Of a DNA stretch of 64,000 nucleotides, positions 44,832 through 57,106 are shown one piece after another. The stretch lies in assembly GCF_031143425.1 (NCBI RefSeq), contig NC_090447.1:134125106-134189105 (forward strand), in the 5' to 3' direction. The position numbers were made by a program, and so were the translations under genes. A model generated the notes under the pieces. That model searched no databases. It was not told where the DNA came from and saw only the letters and a list, made by a program, of their open reading frames with translations. This stretch comes from Pleurodeles waltl. Taxonomy: Eukaryota; Chordata; Amphibia; Caudata; Salamandridae. Position 1 is the stretch's first letter, and the number at the start of each line of letters is the position of its first letter.

Positions 44832-47216
44832 TCAAGAAAATAAATTCTGAACTACTATTGCCCTTCTGCGTGCCCCAGCAGCAGTATTAAGTACACCTCT
44901 GTCATGTGGTGGGGCATCATTGTCCTCATCCTCCTCCCTGGGGACCTCCACCTGTTCTTCCAAGGGGACATTGGTCCTCATACATATATTGTGCAATATG
45001 GCACACATGACTATGGTTTTGCACACAAGTGGTGGTGAGTACAACAGTTTGCCTCCAGATAAATCAAGGCATCTGAAGTGGCCCTTTCATATGCCAAATA
45101 TCCTATCAACCTCGTTCCTGGTCTTTTTGTGTGCTCATTATATGCCTTCTCAGAGTCCGTTTGTGGGATGTCAAATGGGGTAGTCACCCATATTTGAATG
45201 CCATATCCCTGGTCTCCTGCAATGGGAGATGAAAGACAGGGTTAGACTTGACCTTATGTATCATTTCGACTGGCATGGTACAGTTTTGGAGAATGATTTA
45301 GATGTTGAGACTTACTTCACAAGTTGTGTGAGTTCTAATTTGCATCCATGATTACATAGGTGTGTATTGGCACTCCTTCCAGTTGAGTGTGCAGCCACAG
45401 GGGCATGGGGATTTTGTCATTTGAATGGCTTTACAGGTCACCCATGAAGGGTGTGTATGATTTAGAAGTCTGTAGATGAAGTTAATTGTTACAAGTGACC
45501 TATCAAAGAGCCATGTTGTGAGTTTGATCCCTTTGTGTGTGTTTTGTGCCATGTGACAGGTGTTGTGCCTTGTGTTTAGCATGCAAACCACACTCCCCTT
45601 GGACATAGTACTCTTCCTCTGCCCAAATGACTATTTTCCATATCACTGACTCACATGCATGTGTGTGTGTTTGCATCATGCAAAGTTCGACATAGTAGCT
45701 TAGGATGTGTTGGCATTTTTGTTGTTTTTGGGGTAGCCCCTGTGGCACAGGATGTGACAGGAATTGTCATGAAACCCCACCCTACACTAATGGGACATAT
45801 CAGCAGTGTGCCAGGGCTACTAGTTATGGAACATTGCTGTCCTCAGCTTCAGTGCTGACACTTGTTCAGCTGCCAAATTGCAACACAGCCGCCTTAATAC
45901 CATGATGCCTGCAATGCAGGTGTGATCTTTGTGTTTTAGACTGTCACCTTTTCTGCACATGACAACCCACTGCACATGACATACCAATGTAGCTATTTCT
46001 ATGTGTGCTTTAGACTTGTGTACACAGTGGGAGATGAGAAACATTTGAAATGTGGATTGATTATCCTTTTTGTACATTACTATTTGCACCCCTATGGTGG
46101 GCTTAATTTGTGTTGCTGCCTGAGGTGTACATATTGCTGTATATGTGTGCCAATGAAAATATGCAATACATTACGTGGTGGCACACCCACATCATGACCC
46201 AATGTAAAGTCTTTCCACACTCAGGGTTGGATGTGATACAGCTATGTTGACACAGCTACTGATAGTGCCAAATGAGTTGCCGGACACCACCTTGTGAATG
46301 CAGAGCTGGCACTATTGTAGAGGAGCACCATTGTAAATGCCACTCAAGTGACAGCAGGGACTTGTACCATGGCCCTTCTGTGTTGGAGCTGTGTATTGTA
46401 AGTTTGCTTTGATGCATGTTGCATGTGTGTTGCTGATTGTTGAACCATGTGTCTCTAATCATGTGGGGGAGTGTTGTATCTGTATAGTTTGCACCGTGTG
46501 TTGTGTCTTGTAGGTGTTAAGTGACAGCTGTTTGCTTACCCACGAGTAGGTTGATGGTGGAACGCCGGAGGATGTAGGCTTAAATGAACACTTCCAGGAT
46601 ACCTGGGCAGCACATTGATGAATGGCCCCTAGTGTTTGACAATGGCCTGCAGGTTGATTGAATGAGTGTGCGTTCTGTTCCTGTACAGGTATTCAGTTTC
46701 AGCAGGAGGGGCAAGTAGCCCATGCATGCAGTCCACCCAGCACATGTGGGAACCCAGCAACTCCATAAAATCCCTGTTTGGTCTCCTGCTGCACTTACTG
46801 GGTGTTGGGGAACAGGATATGGTAAGGAGTGACGTGGATGATGGCATTCAACTAATTTGGCAGTAGGGCTGAGAGGGAAGGCTGGGATAAGTTCCAGAGG
46901 CCAACATGTGCAGCCCAGCCAGGAGCTTGGTCATGGGTGGTATGTTGCGTGACCTATGCATCCTTGGTGTGATTGCTGGTGCTATGTCATGAAGCAGCTG
47001 CACAATGGACTCTGGCTTCAGCTGGTAGCATCTGATGATAGTTTCCTCTCTTTGGCCAAGGACGGATATGCGTTGTCGATAGATGTGCTCTATCCTCCTG
47101 CGCTGCCTTTGTGGTTGTTTTAGTGGTGATGGAGGGTCCTGCAGTGAGATGGGCAGTGTTTGGCATTGTCCCTGTCTTCTTCTCCTTGTGCCTAGCTGGA
47201 GCAGTAACAGGTCCAT
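44832..47216 (-). pseudogene. HARBI1-like: HARBI1-like nuclease of element E, decayed
   Basis: The first exon region (47,216-46,540) opens with MDLLLLQLGTRRRRQGQ, continues RCYQLKPESIVQLLHDIAPA and LLAGLHMLASGTYP, then, after a TGA at 46,848, keeps WVDCMHGLLAPPAETEYLYR (first catalytic Asp), HSINLQAI and, frameshifted, the PGS-V and YILRRSTI segment, ending at donor GTAAGC. After an intron with TTGCAG acceptor, the last exon (45,216-44,832) encodes GDQGYG, KAYNEHTKR, ILHNICMRTNVPLEEQ and an acidic tail to VVQNLFS. The family is distinct from the A/B/D nuclease. Stops and frameshifts make it inactive. Its 5' exon was copied twice more by the tandem triplication. Confidence 0.8.
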
Positions 47217-47580
47217 GTTTCTCTGGTGGTTGCCAGAGTACCTAATGAATGTTTTCTATTTTGTACCTGTGCCTTTGCACCATTGTAATGCCTGGTCTGA
47301 GGAGGCATTATATATTTTCGGTGTTAATAGGTATTTGCTCCAATTTTCTGTTTCGGGCATGGTTTTTCAACAGGCTTGTAAATATGGGGTTAGGTGGCTA
47401 GTGACATTTTTTAGTAGGGAACGCCTACCCTGCATATAATTTTCGTAAATCAGTGCAAGGTTAGACATCACTACTGAAAAATGTCTCAAGATACAGGAAA
47501 GTGGTGCTAAATTTTTGCTGCTGTTGCGCCAAAAATGTTGGCGCTAATGCGGAATAAACTACTTGTAAATCTGGGCTGTA

Positions 47581-48638
47581 GTGCATAAAAAATACAAAAC
47601 AACCTTGAATATTTCTGTGTTTTTTTCTGTCAAAACTTAGCGCATGAAACTCAGGACCTAAGTGCATTCTCATTTCACTCACAAAAAAAGTTTTTGCCGT
47701 TTGCCAGAGGGCTATAAGAACAGCTCAGGGTTGTTTTCTGCCCTAGTACCATCGATATTGTCTGACCTTGATCCTGAGACGTTGTCCTATGTGAATGACA
47801 TCTATCTCACAGATGACGATCTCAACATTCATCTTGCCAGGATTGATCAGATCATCTTATGATTCACCATCTTAGGCTATAAATTCAATTTTAGGAAAAC
47901 AAAAATAGCCTTTTACAGTGTCCTGTTTCTGGGATACCAGCTATCAAATAAAGGTAAGAATCTGGCCCTGCACTTTTTAGAGAAATCCGCTCAGCTTTAA
48001 CCACCAAATACCATCAAGAAACTGCAGTCATTACGGAGTTTCTTTAACTTTGGCAGAGCATACATTCCTGATTACACTCAATGCATAAAAACACTCTATG
48101 ATTTACTTTGCCAAGATTTCTCAAGCAAACACTGGACAGTGGAACAAACATGCATCCTTAGAAGGTTGCAGCAAGACACGCTGGAAGCAAAACACTTACA
48201 CACATGTAACAACAAACCTGATTTTATCATATGAATAATTGCTGGTGCCATTGGATTCACCTATGTCACCTTTAATGAGGGCGACACAGTGCCCATAGCA
48301 TACAAATCACATTTGTACTCAAAGGCAGAACAATGTTTTGTACCACCCAAAAAATTCTGACTGCTGTACAGATGGCTGTCCTTAAGGAGAGGCCACTTGC
48401 CCAAGGGAAACGCATTATTATTGTTACCCCGGTGCCGGCCTATACGCAGTCACTAAAGCAAGTGTTTCTAACATTAAAGCATTGCACAAACATTGGATTC
48501 AATGGGCAACCTCCCTGACTGCCACTGATGTTGACTACATCTTTGACCCAAAACTTCAAACACAAGAATTTCACCAATGTGAACAGGAGTACCCTGTACC
48601 TACTAACATCTTGCCACTTGACAGATACCAAACTGTCA
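47581..48638 (+). pseudogene. ERV reverse transcriptase palm to RNase H boundary, copy 1
   Basis: The reading resumes directly after element E and carries RT landmarks: FCRLPEGYKNSSGLFSALVP, then YVND at 47,788-47,799 in place of the usual YxDD, FLGYQLSNKGKN and FNFGRAYIPDYTQ, and connection-domain sequence. In-frame stops include TGA at 47,860-47,862 and a copy-1-specific TGA near 48,232. The change in YxDD removes a catalytic aspartate. It ends at the TTAA where element G was inserted; the RNase H motif lies beyond G at 63,259. Confidence 0.85.
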
Positions 48639-48649
48639 TTAACCCCTTC

Positions 48650-48725
48650 TCTGCCGTGGACGTAATGATTACATCCAACGGCACAGTGCTCATGTGCCGA
48701 GGACGTAACCATTACGTCCTCGGCA
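48650..48725. repeat. Two related palindromes at the left end of G
   Basis: GGACGTAATGATTACATCC is followed by a perfect 14-bp stem, TGCCGAGGACGTAA (48,695-48,708), with a 3-base loop and its complement to 48,725. Both are built on GGACGTAA-TTACGTCC. Copy 2 has one mismatch (CCTAGG); copy 3 is perfect. Confidence 0.85.
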
Positions 48726-49019
48726 CTGAGCTCAGAGGGAGCCTTCCCTCCCAACCCCCCAAGGCAAGGATGGAAGAGGAAGCCCTTCCCCTTCCACCCT
48801 CAACCCCCCACCCCCCACAACCCCCGTGACATCTGATGACATCAGTGCGCATTCACGCGCTGACCTCATCAGAGGCCACTTCCCCAGCTTCCAGCGCGAT
48901 CGTAAGAGAAATACTTAGCATTTCTGTTCCGATCATGTGATGAGCCCGAGAGGCTTCAAAGGGAAGCAAAGCGATCCGGCATTTGAAATTCCCACTAGAC
49001 ACTAGGGATTTATTTTGAA

Positions 49020-50560
49020 AAATAAAATTGGCATATGGGGAGCAACCCCCTTGGGCAAGGGTCGCTCCCCAGGGGGACAATATTTTTCAAGGCCTTTTCT
49101 GCCCCCCCGGGGGTAGAATCCACTAGGCGCCAGGGATCATTTTTGTTTGTTTGTTTTTTTTCTGTTTTTTTATTTTTTTATTTTTTTTAGAGTTGGGGAG
49201 CGACCCCTTAGGCAAGGGTTGCTCCCTAGGGGGCAAATTATATTTAGCCCATTTATGCCTCCCTTGGAGGCAGATTAACCTATTTTTATGAGTCCAGTCT
49301 GCCCCCAAGGGGGGCAGAACCCACTAGACATCAGGGAGTTTTTTTTTTTTTACGGCAAATTCACGGAACGGGAGCGACCCCTTGAGCAAGGGTCGCTCCC
49401 CGGGGGGGCACATTTATTTTAGGCCATTTCTGCCCTTCCGGGGCAGATCAGCCTATTGTTATTAGGCCAATCTGCCCCTGGGGGTGCAGAAACCTCTAGG
49501 CGCCAGGGATAATTTTTTTTGTTTTTTTGTTTTTTTAGAGGTGGGTAGCGACCCCTTAGGCAAGGTTCGCTCCCCTGGGGGCAAAATTGGATTTAGACCA
49601 TTTCTGCCCCCCTTTTGCACCAATTTCACGCAAGGGGAGCGGCCCCTCAGGCAAGGGTCGCTCCCAAGGGGAGGCACATTTATTTTAGGCCATCGGCCTA
49701 TTGTTATTAGGCCGATCTAACCTCGAGGCACCAGGGATAATTTTCTTTTTTAGAGGTGGGGAGAGACCCCTTAGGCAAGGATCGCTCCCCTGGAGGACAC
49801 ATTGTATTTAGACCATTTCTGCCCACCTTGGGGGCAGATCGGCTGATTTTTGTTAGGCCAATCTGCCCTCAAGGGGGGCAGAAACCACTAGGCACAGGGG
49901 ATCTTTTTTTTTGCACCAATTTCACGCAAGGGGAGCAACCCCGTAGGCAAGGGTCGCTCCCAGGGGGGGGGTTTATTTTAGCCCATTTCTACCCCTCCTG
50001 GGGGCAGATCGGCCTATTGTTATTAGGCCGATCTGCCCCTGGGGGGGACAGAAACCTCTAGGCGCCAGCGATAATTTTGTTTTTTTTGTTTGTTTTTTAG
50101 AGGTGGGGACTGACCCCTTAGGCAAGGGTCGCTCCCCTGGGGGGGCAAATTGTATTTAGACCATTTCTGCTCCCTGTGGGGGAAGATAGGCCGATTTTTG
50201 CAGAAACCACTTAGGCACCATGGAGTGTGTATGCATGTGTTTTCTTTAGGGGGGCATCCCCTTGGGTAAGGGTCGCTCCCCATGGGGGCACATTACTGTT
50301 GGCCATATCTGTACCCCCTTGGGGGCAGATGGGCCTATCTTTGAAAGGCCCATCTGCCCCCAAGGTGGGGCAGAAAGTCCACCAGAGACCAGGGAAGTTT
50401 TTTTTCTCCAAAATAAGAGAGTGGGGGTATGGCCATACCCCCACCCCAAAGAAATGGGGCCAAAGTTGTTCTGCCCACTAGTGGGCAGATGGGGCAATTA
50501 CCCCTGATCCACACCCCGGGGTGGCAGAGAGTCTACTAGATGCCAGGGAATTAAAAAATA
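49020..50560. repeat. Hairpin-rich tandem array, copy 1
   Basis: Units of about 90-185 bp each contain up to three inverted repeats: GGAGCGACCCCTT with AAGGGTCGCTCC, CAGATCGGCCTA with TAGGCCGATCTG, and TGCCCCC with GGGGGCA, separated by T-rich spacers. Open frames here are repetitive by-products. Confidence 0.85.
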
Positions 50561-51119
50561 TATATATATTGGGGTGGTGGCTACTAACCAGTATGGGCCT
50601 GGTTATGCCCCCACCCCAACTGAAGGGGGTAACAGTCTTTCAGCTCTCCCTGCACTCTAAAATATCTTAGCCCACATCAAGCAAGAATACATTTGATTAT
50701 TTTGGGTTTTGGTTTTACATTTGGGCCATGAGAGCTTGGCTAACTCTCAAAATCTTCCCACTTGGAATTGTGAGGGCTGCACTTTATGGACTGTGGGGCG
50801 CTGCCATGTAGAAAAATCCACAAGACTTAGACACATCTGAAAACTAAACATCTGAGTGATTCAAGGGTGGTGTGTTTCACATGCACCCGCACCATTTTCA
50901 TACCCACAATGCCCTGCAAACCTTCAAGTGACAGCAGGGACTTGTACCATGGTCCTTTTGTGTTGGAGCTGTGTATTGTAAGTTTGCTTTGATGCATGTT
51001 GCATGTGTGTTGCTGATTGTTGAACCATGTGTCTCTAATCATGTGTGGGAGTGTTGTGTCTGTATAGTTTGCACCGTGTGTTGTGTCTTGTAGGTGTTAA
51101 GTGACAGCTGTTTGCTTAC

Positions 51120-51796
51120 CCACGAGTAGGTTGATGGTGGAACGCCGGAGGATGTAGGCTTAAATGAACACTTCCAGGATACCTGGGCAGCACATTGATG
51201 AATGACCCCTAGTGTTCGACAATGGCCTGCAGGTTGATTGAATGAGTGTGCGTTCTGTTCCTGTACAGGTATTCAGTTTCAGCAGGAGGGGCAAGTAGCC
51301 CATGCATGCAGTCCACCCAGCACATGTGGGAACCCAGCAACTCCATAAAATCCCTGTTTGGTCTCCTGCTGCAGTTACTGGGTGTTGGGGAACAGGATAT
51401 GGTAGGGAGTGACGTGGATGATGGCATTCAACTAATTTGGCAGTAGGGCTGAGAGGGAAGGCTGGGATAAGTTCCAGAGGCCAACATGTGCAGCCCAGCC
51501 AGGAGCTTGGTCATGGGTGGTATGTTGCGTGACCTATGCATCCTTGGTGTGATTGCTGGTGCTATGTCATGAAGCAGCTGCACAATGGACTCTGGCTTCA
51601 GCTGGTAGCATCTGATGATAGTTTCCTCTCTTTGGCCAAGGACGGATATGCGTTGTCGATAGATGTGCTCTATCCTCCTGCGCTGCCTTTGTGGTTGTTT
51701 TAGTGGTGATGGAGGGTCCTGCAGTGAGATGGGCAGTGTTTGGCATTGTCCCTGTCTTCTTCTCCTTGTGCCTAGCTGGAGCAGTAACAGGTCCAT
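51120..51796 (-). pseudogene. HARBI1-like: Truncated HARBI1-like nuclease of E, copy 2
   Basis: Duplicate of the 5' exon region at 47,216-46,540, including the 122-codon open frame (51,796-51,428) and the same TGA. The 3' exon is absent because the duplication starts inside the intron. Confidence 0.85.
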
Positions 51797-52160
51797 GTTT
51801 CTCTGGTGGTTGCCAGAGTATCTAATGAATGTTTTCTATTTTGTACCTGTGCCTTTGCACCATTGTAATGCCTGGTCTGAGGAGGCATTATATATTTTCG
51901 GTGTTAATAGGTATTTGCTCCAATTTTCTGTTTCGGGCATGGTTTTTCAACAGGCTTGTAAATATGGGGTTAGGTGGCTAGTGACATTTTTTAGTAGGGA
52001 ACGCCTACCCTGCATATCATTTTCGTAAATCAGTGCAAGGTTAGACATCACTACTGAAAAATGTCTCAAGATACAGGAAAGTGGTGCTAAATTTTTGCTG
52101 CTGTTGCGCCAAAAATGTTGGCGCTAATGCGGAATAAACTACTTGTAAATCTGGGCTGTA

Positions 52161-53218
52161 GTGCATAAAAAATACAAAACAACCTTGAATATTTCTGTGT
52201 TTTTTTCTGTCAAAACTTAGCGCATGAAACTCAGGACCTAAGTGCATTCTCATTTCACTCACAAAAAAAGTTTTTGCCGTTTGCCAGAGGGCTATAAGAA
52301 CAGCTCAGGGTTGTTTTCTGCCCTAGTTCCATCGATATTGTCTGACCTTGATCCTGAGACGTTGTCCTATGTGAATGACATCTATCTCACAGATGACGAC
52401 CTCAACATTCATCTTGCCAGGATTGATCAGATCATCTTATGATTCACCACCTTAGGCTATAAATTCAATTTTAGGAAAACAAAAATAGCCTTTTACAGTG
52501 TCCTGTTTCTGGGATACCAGCTATCAAATAAAGGCAAGAATCTGGCCCTGCACTTTTTAGAGAAATCCGCTCAGCTTTAACCACCAAATACCATCAAGAA
52601 ACTGCAGTCATTACGGAGTTTCTTTAACTTTGGCAGAGCATACATTCCTGATTACACTCAATGCATAAAAACACTCTATGATTTACTTTGCCAAGATTTC
52701 TCAAGCAAACACTGGACAGTGGAACAAACATGCATCCTTAGAAGGTTGCAGCAAGACACGCTGGAAGCAAAACACTTACACACATGTAACAACAAACCTG
52801 ATTTTATCATCAGAATAATTGCTGGTGCCATTGGATTCACCTATGTCACCTTTAATGAGGGCGACACAGTGCCCATAGCATACAAATCACATTTGTACTC
52901 AAAGGCAGAACAATGTTTTGTACCACCCAAAAAATTCTGACTGCTGTACAGATGGCTGTCATTAAGGAGAGGCCACTTGCCCAAGGGAAACGCATTATTA
53001 TTGTTACCCCGGTGCCGGCCTATACGCAGTCACTAAAGCAAGTGTTTCTAACATTAAACCATTGCACAAACGTTGGATTCAATGGGCAACCTCCCTGACT
53101 GCCACTGATGTTGACTACATCTTTGACCCAAAACTTCAAACACAAGAATTTCACCAATGTGAACAGGAGTACCCTGTACCTACTAACATCTTGCCACTTG
53201 ACAGATACCAAACTGTCA
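52161..53218 (+). pseudogene. ERV reverse transcriptase, copy 2
   Basis: Same content as copy 1, including YVND. It lacks the copy-1-specific stop (ATCATC-AGA instead of ATCATATGA), so an open piece runs from 52,719 to 52,940. Confidence 0.85.
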
Positions 53219-53222
53219 TTAA

Positions 53223-55869
53223 CCCCTTCTCTGCCGTGGACGTAATGATTACATCCAACGGCACAGTGCTCATGTGCCTAGGACGTAACCATTACGTCCT
53301 CGGCACTGAGCTCACAGGGAGCCTTTTCTCCCAACCCCCCAAGGCAGGGATGGAAGAGGAAGCCCTTCCCCTTCCACCCTCAACCCCCCACCCCCCACCC
53401 CCCCATAACCCACCGTGACATCTGATGACATCAGTGCGCATTCACGCGCTGACCTCATCAGAGGCCACTTCCCCAGCTTCCAGCGCGATCGTAAGAGAAA
53501 TACTTAGCATTTCTGTTCCGATCATGTGATGAGCCCGAGAGGCTTCAAAGGGAAGCAAAGCGATCCGGCATTTGAAATTCCCACTAGACACTAGGGATTT
53601 ATTTTGAAAAATAAAATTGGCATATGGGGAGCAACCCCCTTGGGCAAGGGTCGCTCCCCAGGGGGACAATATTTTTCAAGGCCTTTTCTGCCCCCCCGGG
53701 GGTAGAATCCACTAGGCGCCAGGGATAATTTTTGTTTGTTTGTTTTTTTTCTGTTTTTTTATTTTTTTATTTTTTTTAGAGTTGGGGAGCGACCCCTTAG
53801 GCAAGGGTTGCTCCCTAGGGGGCAAATTATATTTAGCCCATTTCTGCCTCCCTTGGAGGCAGATTAACCTATTTTTATGAGTCCAGTCTGCCCCCAAGGG
53901 GGGCAGAACCCACTAGACATCAGGGAGTTTTTTTTTTTTACGGCAAATTCACGGAAGGGGAGCGACCCCTTGAGCAAGGGTCGCTCCCCGGGGGGGCACA
54001 TTTATTTTAGGCCATTTCTGCCCTTCCGGGGGCAGATCAGCCTATTGTTATTAGGTCGATCTGCCCCTGGGGGTGCAGAAACCTCTAGGCGCCAGAGATA
54101 AATTTTTTTGTTTTTTGGTTTTTTTAGAGGTGGGTAGCGACCCCTTAGGCAAGGTTCGCTCCCCTGGGGGCAAAATTGGATTTAGACCATTTCTGCCCCC
54201 CTTTTGCACCAATTTCACGCAAGGGGAGCGTCCCCTCAGGCAAGGGTCGCTCCCAAGGGGAGGCACATTTATTTTAGGCCATCGGCCTATTGTTATTAGG
54301 CCGATCTAACCTCGAGGCACCAGGGATAATTTTCTTTTTTAGAGGTGGGGAGAGACCCCTTAGGCAAGGATCGCTCCCCTGGAGGACACATTGTATTTAG
54401 ACCATTTCTGCCCACCTTGGGGGCAGATCAGCTGATTTTTGTTAGGCCAATCTGCCCTCAAGGGGGGCAGAAACCACTAGGCACAGGGGATCTTTTTTTT
54501 TGCACCAATTTCACGCAAGGGGAGCAACCCCGTAGGCAAGGGTCGCTCCCAGGGGGGGGGGTTTATTTTAGCCCATTTCTACCCCTCCTGGGGGCAGATC
54601 GGCCTATTGTTATAAGGCCGATCTGCCCCCGGGGGGACAGAAACCTCTAGGCGCCAGGGATAATAAAAAAAAAAATGTTTTTTTTTAGAGGTGTGGATCG
54701 ACCCCTTAGGCAAGGGTTGCTGCCTTGGGCGGCAAATTGTATTTAGACCATTTGTGCCCACCTTGGGGCAGATCAGCCGATTTTTGTTAGGCCAATCTGC
54801 CCCCAAGGGGGGCAGAAACCACTAGGCACCGGGGATCCTTTTTTTGTGCCAATTTCATGCAAGGGTAGCGACCCATTAGGCAAGGGTCACTCCCCGGGGG
54901 AGGGGGCAAATTTATTTTAGGCCATTTCTGCCCCCCTTGGGGCAGATCGGCCTATTGTTATTAGGCCGATCTGCCCCTGGGGGGGACAGAAACCTCTAGG
55001 CGCCAGCGATAATTTTGTTTTTTTTGTTTGTTTTTTAGAGGTGGGGACTGACCCCTTAGGCAAGGGTCGCTCCCCTGGGGGGGCAAATTGTATTTAGACC
55101 ATTTCTGCTCCCTGTGGGGGAAGATAGGCCGATTTTTGCAGAAACCACTTAGGCACCATGGAGTGGTGTGTGTGTATGCATGTGTTTTCTTTAGGGGGGC
55201 ATCCCCTTGGGTAAGGGTCGCTCCCCATGGGTTCACATTACTGTTGGCCATATCTGCCCCCCTTGGGGGCAGATGGGCCTATCTTTGAAAGGCCCATCTG
55301 CCCCCAAGGTGGGGCAGAAAGTCCACCAGAGACCAGGGAAGTTTTTTTTCTCCAAAATAAGAGAGTGGGGGTATGGCCATACCCCCACCCCAAAGAAATG
55401 GGGCCAAAGTTGTTCTGCCCACTAGTGGGCAGATGGGGCAATTACCCCTGATCCACACCCCGGGGTGGCAGAAAGTCTACTAGATGCCAGGGAATAAAAA
55501 TATATATATATATTGGGGTGGTGGCTACTAACCAGTATGGGCCTGGTTATGCCCCCACCCCAACTGAAGGGGGTAACAGTCTTTCAGCTCTCCCCGCACT
55601 CTAAAATATCTTAGCCCACATCAAGCAAGAATACATTTGATTATTTTGGGTTTTGGTTTTACATTTGGGCCATGAGAGCTTGGCTAACTCTCAAAATCTT
55701 CCCACTTGGAATTGTGAGGGCTGCACTTTATGGACTTTGGGGCGCTGCCATGTAGAAAAATCCACAAGACCTAGACACATCTGAAAACTAAACATCTGAG
55801 TGATTCAAGGGTGGTGTGTTTCACATGCACCCCGCACCATTTTCATACCCACAATGCCCTGCAAACCTT
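53223..55869. mobile_element. Element G left end, truncated copy 2
   Basis: TTAA at 53,219-53,222, then CCCCTTCTCTGCC, palindromes and a full hairpin array (about 53,605-55,510), cut at the junction with copy 3. Confidence 0.85.
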
Positions 55870-56065
55870 CAAGTGACAGCAGGGACTTGTACCATGGTCC
55901 TTCTGTGTTGGAGCTGTGTATTGTAAGTTTGCTTCGATGCATGTTGCATGTGTGTTGCTGATTGTTGAACCATGTGTCTCTAATCATGTGTGGGGAGTGT
56001 TGTGTCTGTATAGTTTGCACCGTGTGTTGTGTCTTGTAGGTGTTAAGTGACAGCTGTTTGCTTAC

Positions 56066-56742
56066 CCACGAGTAGGTTGATGGTGGAACGCCGGAGGATG
56101 TAGGCTTAAATGAACACTTCCAGGATACCTGGGCAGCACATTGATGAATGACCCCTAGTGTTCGACAATGGCCTGCAGGTTGATTGAATGAGTGTGCGTT
56201 CTGTTCCTGTACAGGTATTCAGTTTCAGCAGGAGGGGCAAGTAGCCCATGCATGCAGTCCACCCAGCACATGTGGGAACCCAGCAACTCCATAAAATCCC
56301 TGTTTGGTCTCCTGCTGCACTTACTGGGTGTTGGGGAACAGGATATGGTAAGGAGTGACGTGGATGATGGCATTCAACTAATTTGGCAGTAGGGCTGAGA
56401 GGGAAGGCTGGAATAAGTTCCAGAGGCCAACATGTGCAGCCCAGCCAGGAGCTTGGTCATGGGTGGTATGTTGCGTGACCTATGCATCCTTGGTGTGATT
56501 GCTGGTGCTATGTCATGAAGCAGCTGCACAATGGACTCTGGCTTCAGCTGGTAGCATCTGATGATAGTTTCCTCTCTTTGGCCAAGGACGGATATGCGTT
56601 GTCGATAGATGTGCTCTATCCTCCTGCGCTGCCTTTGTGGTTGTTTTAGTGGTGATGGAGGGTCCTGCAGTGAGATGGGCAGTGTTTGGCATTGTCCCTG
56701 TCTTCTTCTCCTTGTGCCTAGCTGGAGCAGTAACAGGTCCAT
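56066..56742 (-). pseudogene. HARBI1-like: Truncated HARBI1-like nuclease of E, copy 3
   Basis: As copy 2. The 122-codon open frame (56,742-56,374) differs by one residue (TYSS for TYPS). Confidence 0.85.
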
Positions 56743-57106
56743 GTTTCTCTGGTTGTTGCCAGAGTACCTAATGAATGTTTTCTATTTTGTACCTGTGCCT
56801 TTGCACCATTGTAATGCCTGGTCTGAGGAGGCATTATATATTTTCGGTGTTAATAGATATTTGCTCCAATTTTCTGTTTCGGGCATGGTTTTTCAACAGG
56901 CTTGTAAATATGGGGTTAGGTGGCTAGTGACATTTTTTAGTAGGGAACGCCTACCCTGCATATAATTTTTGTAAATCAGTGCAAGGTTAGACATCACTAC
57001 TGAAAAATGTCTCAAGATGCAGGAAAGTGGTGCTAAATTTTTGCTGCTGTTGCGCCAAAAATGTTGGCGCTAATGCGGAATAAACTACTTGTAAATCTGG
57101 GCTGTA

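Larger units (their letters stand above)
14870..47577. mobile_element. Element E: second Harbinger lineage, about 11.7 kb of own sequence, split by B, C, D and F
   Basis: The left end GGGCCAGATTTACAAG and the inverted right end AGCCCAGATTTACAAG match after two terminal differences. The flanks are ATA (14,867-14,869) and GTA (47,578-47,580), a 3-bp duplication with one change. ERV reverse transcriptase stops at one side and resumes at the other, which supports a single insertion event. Own sequence remains at 14,870-19,091, 27,867-30,708, 31,684-31,914, 39,539-40,170 and 43,821-47,577. It carries a decayed HARBI1-type nuclease on minus (47,216-44,832) and two SANT-like genes. It is longer than A, B and D; further unnoticed insertions may account for that. 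Confidence 0.7.
46345..50924. repeat. Tandem triplication, copy 1 (4,580 bp)
   Basis: It runs from inside the element E nuclease through the ERV reverse transcriptase and into the left part of element G. Copies 2 and 3 follow directly. The left outer junction (CCACT-CAAGTGACAG), the inner junctions (CCTT-CAAGTGACAG) and the right outer sequence (CCTTCAACTTTG) share TCAA, a 4-bp microhomology. Copy 1 is about 350 bp shorter because two hairpin-array units are missing near 50,000. Confidence 0.93.
48643..50924. mobile_element. Element G left end, truncated copy 1
   Basis: It starts CCCCTTCTCTGCCGTGGACG right after TTAA (48,639-48,642) and holds paired palindromes (48,650-48,725) and a hairpin array, then is cut at the duplication junction. 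Confidence 0.85.
50925..55869. repeat. Tandem triplication, copy 2 (4,945 bp)
   Basis: Near-identical to copy 3, with scattered single-base differences and small indels. It has the complete hairpin array. It includes the 5' part of the element E nuclease on minus (51,796-51,120). Confidence 0.93.

Noticed and set aside
44832..47216. Treating the E nuclease as part of the A/B/D family
   Set aside because: Its N-terminus, motif wording (WVDCMH, GDQGYG) and termini differ throughout.
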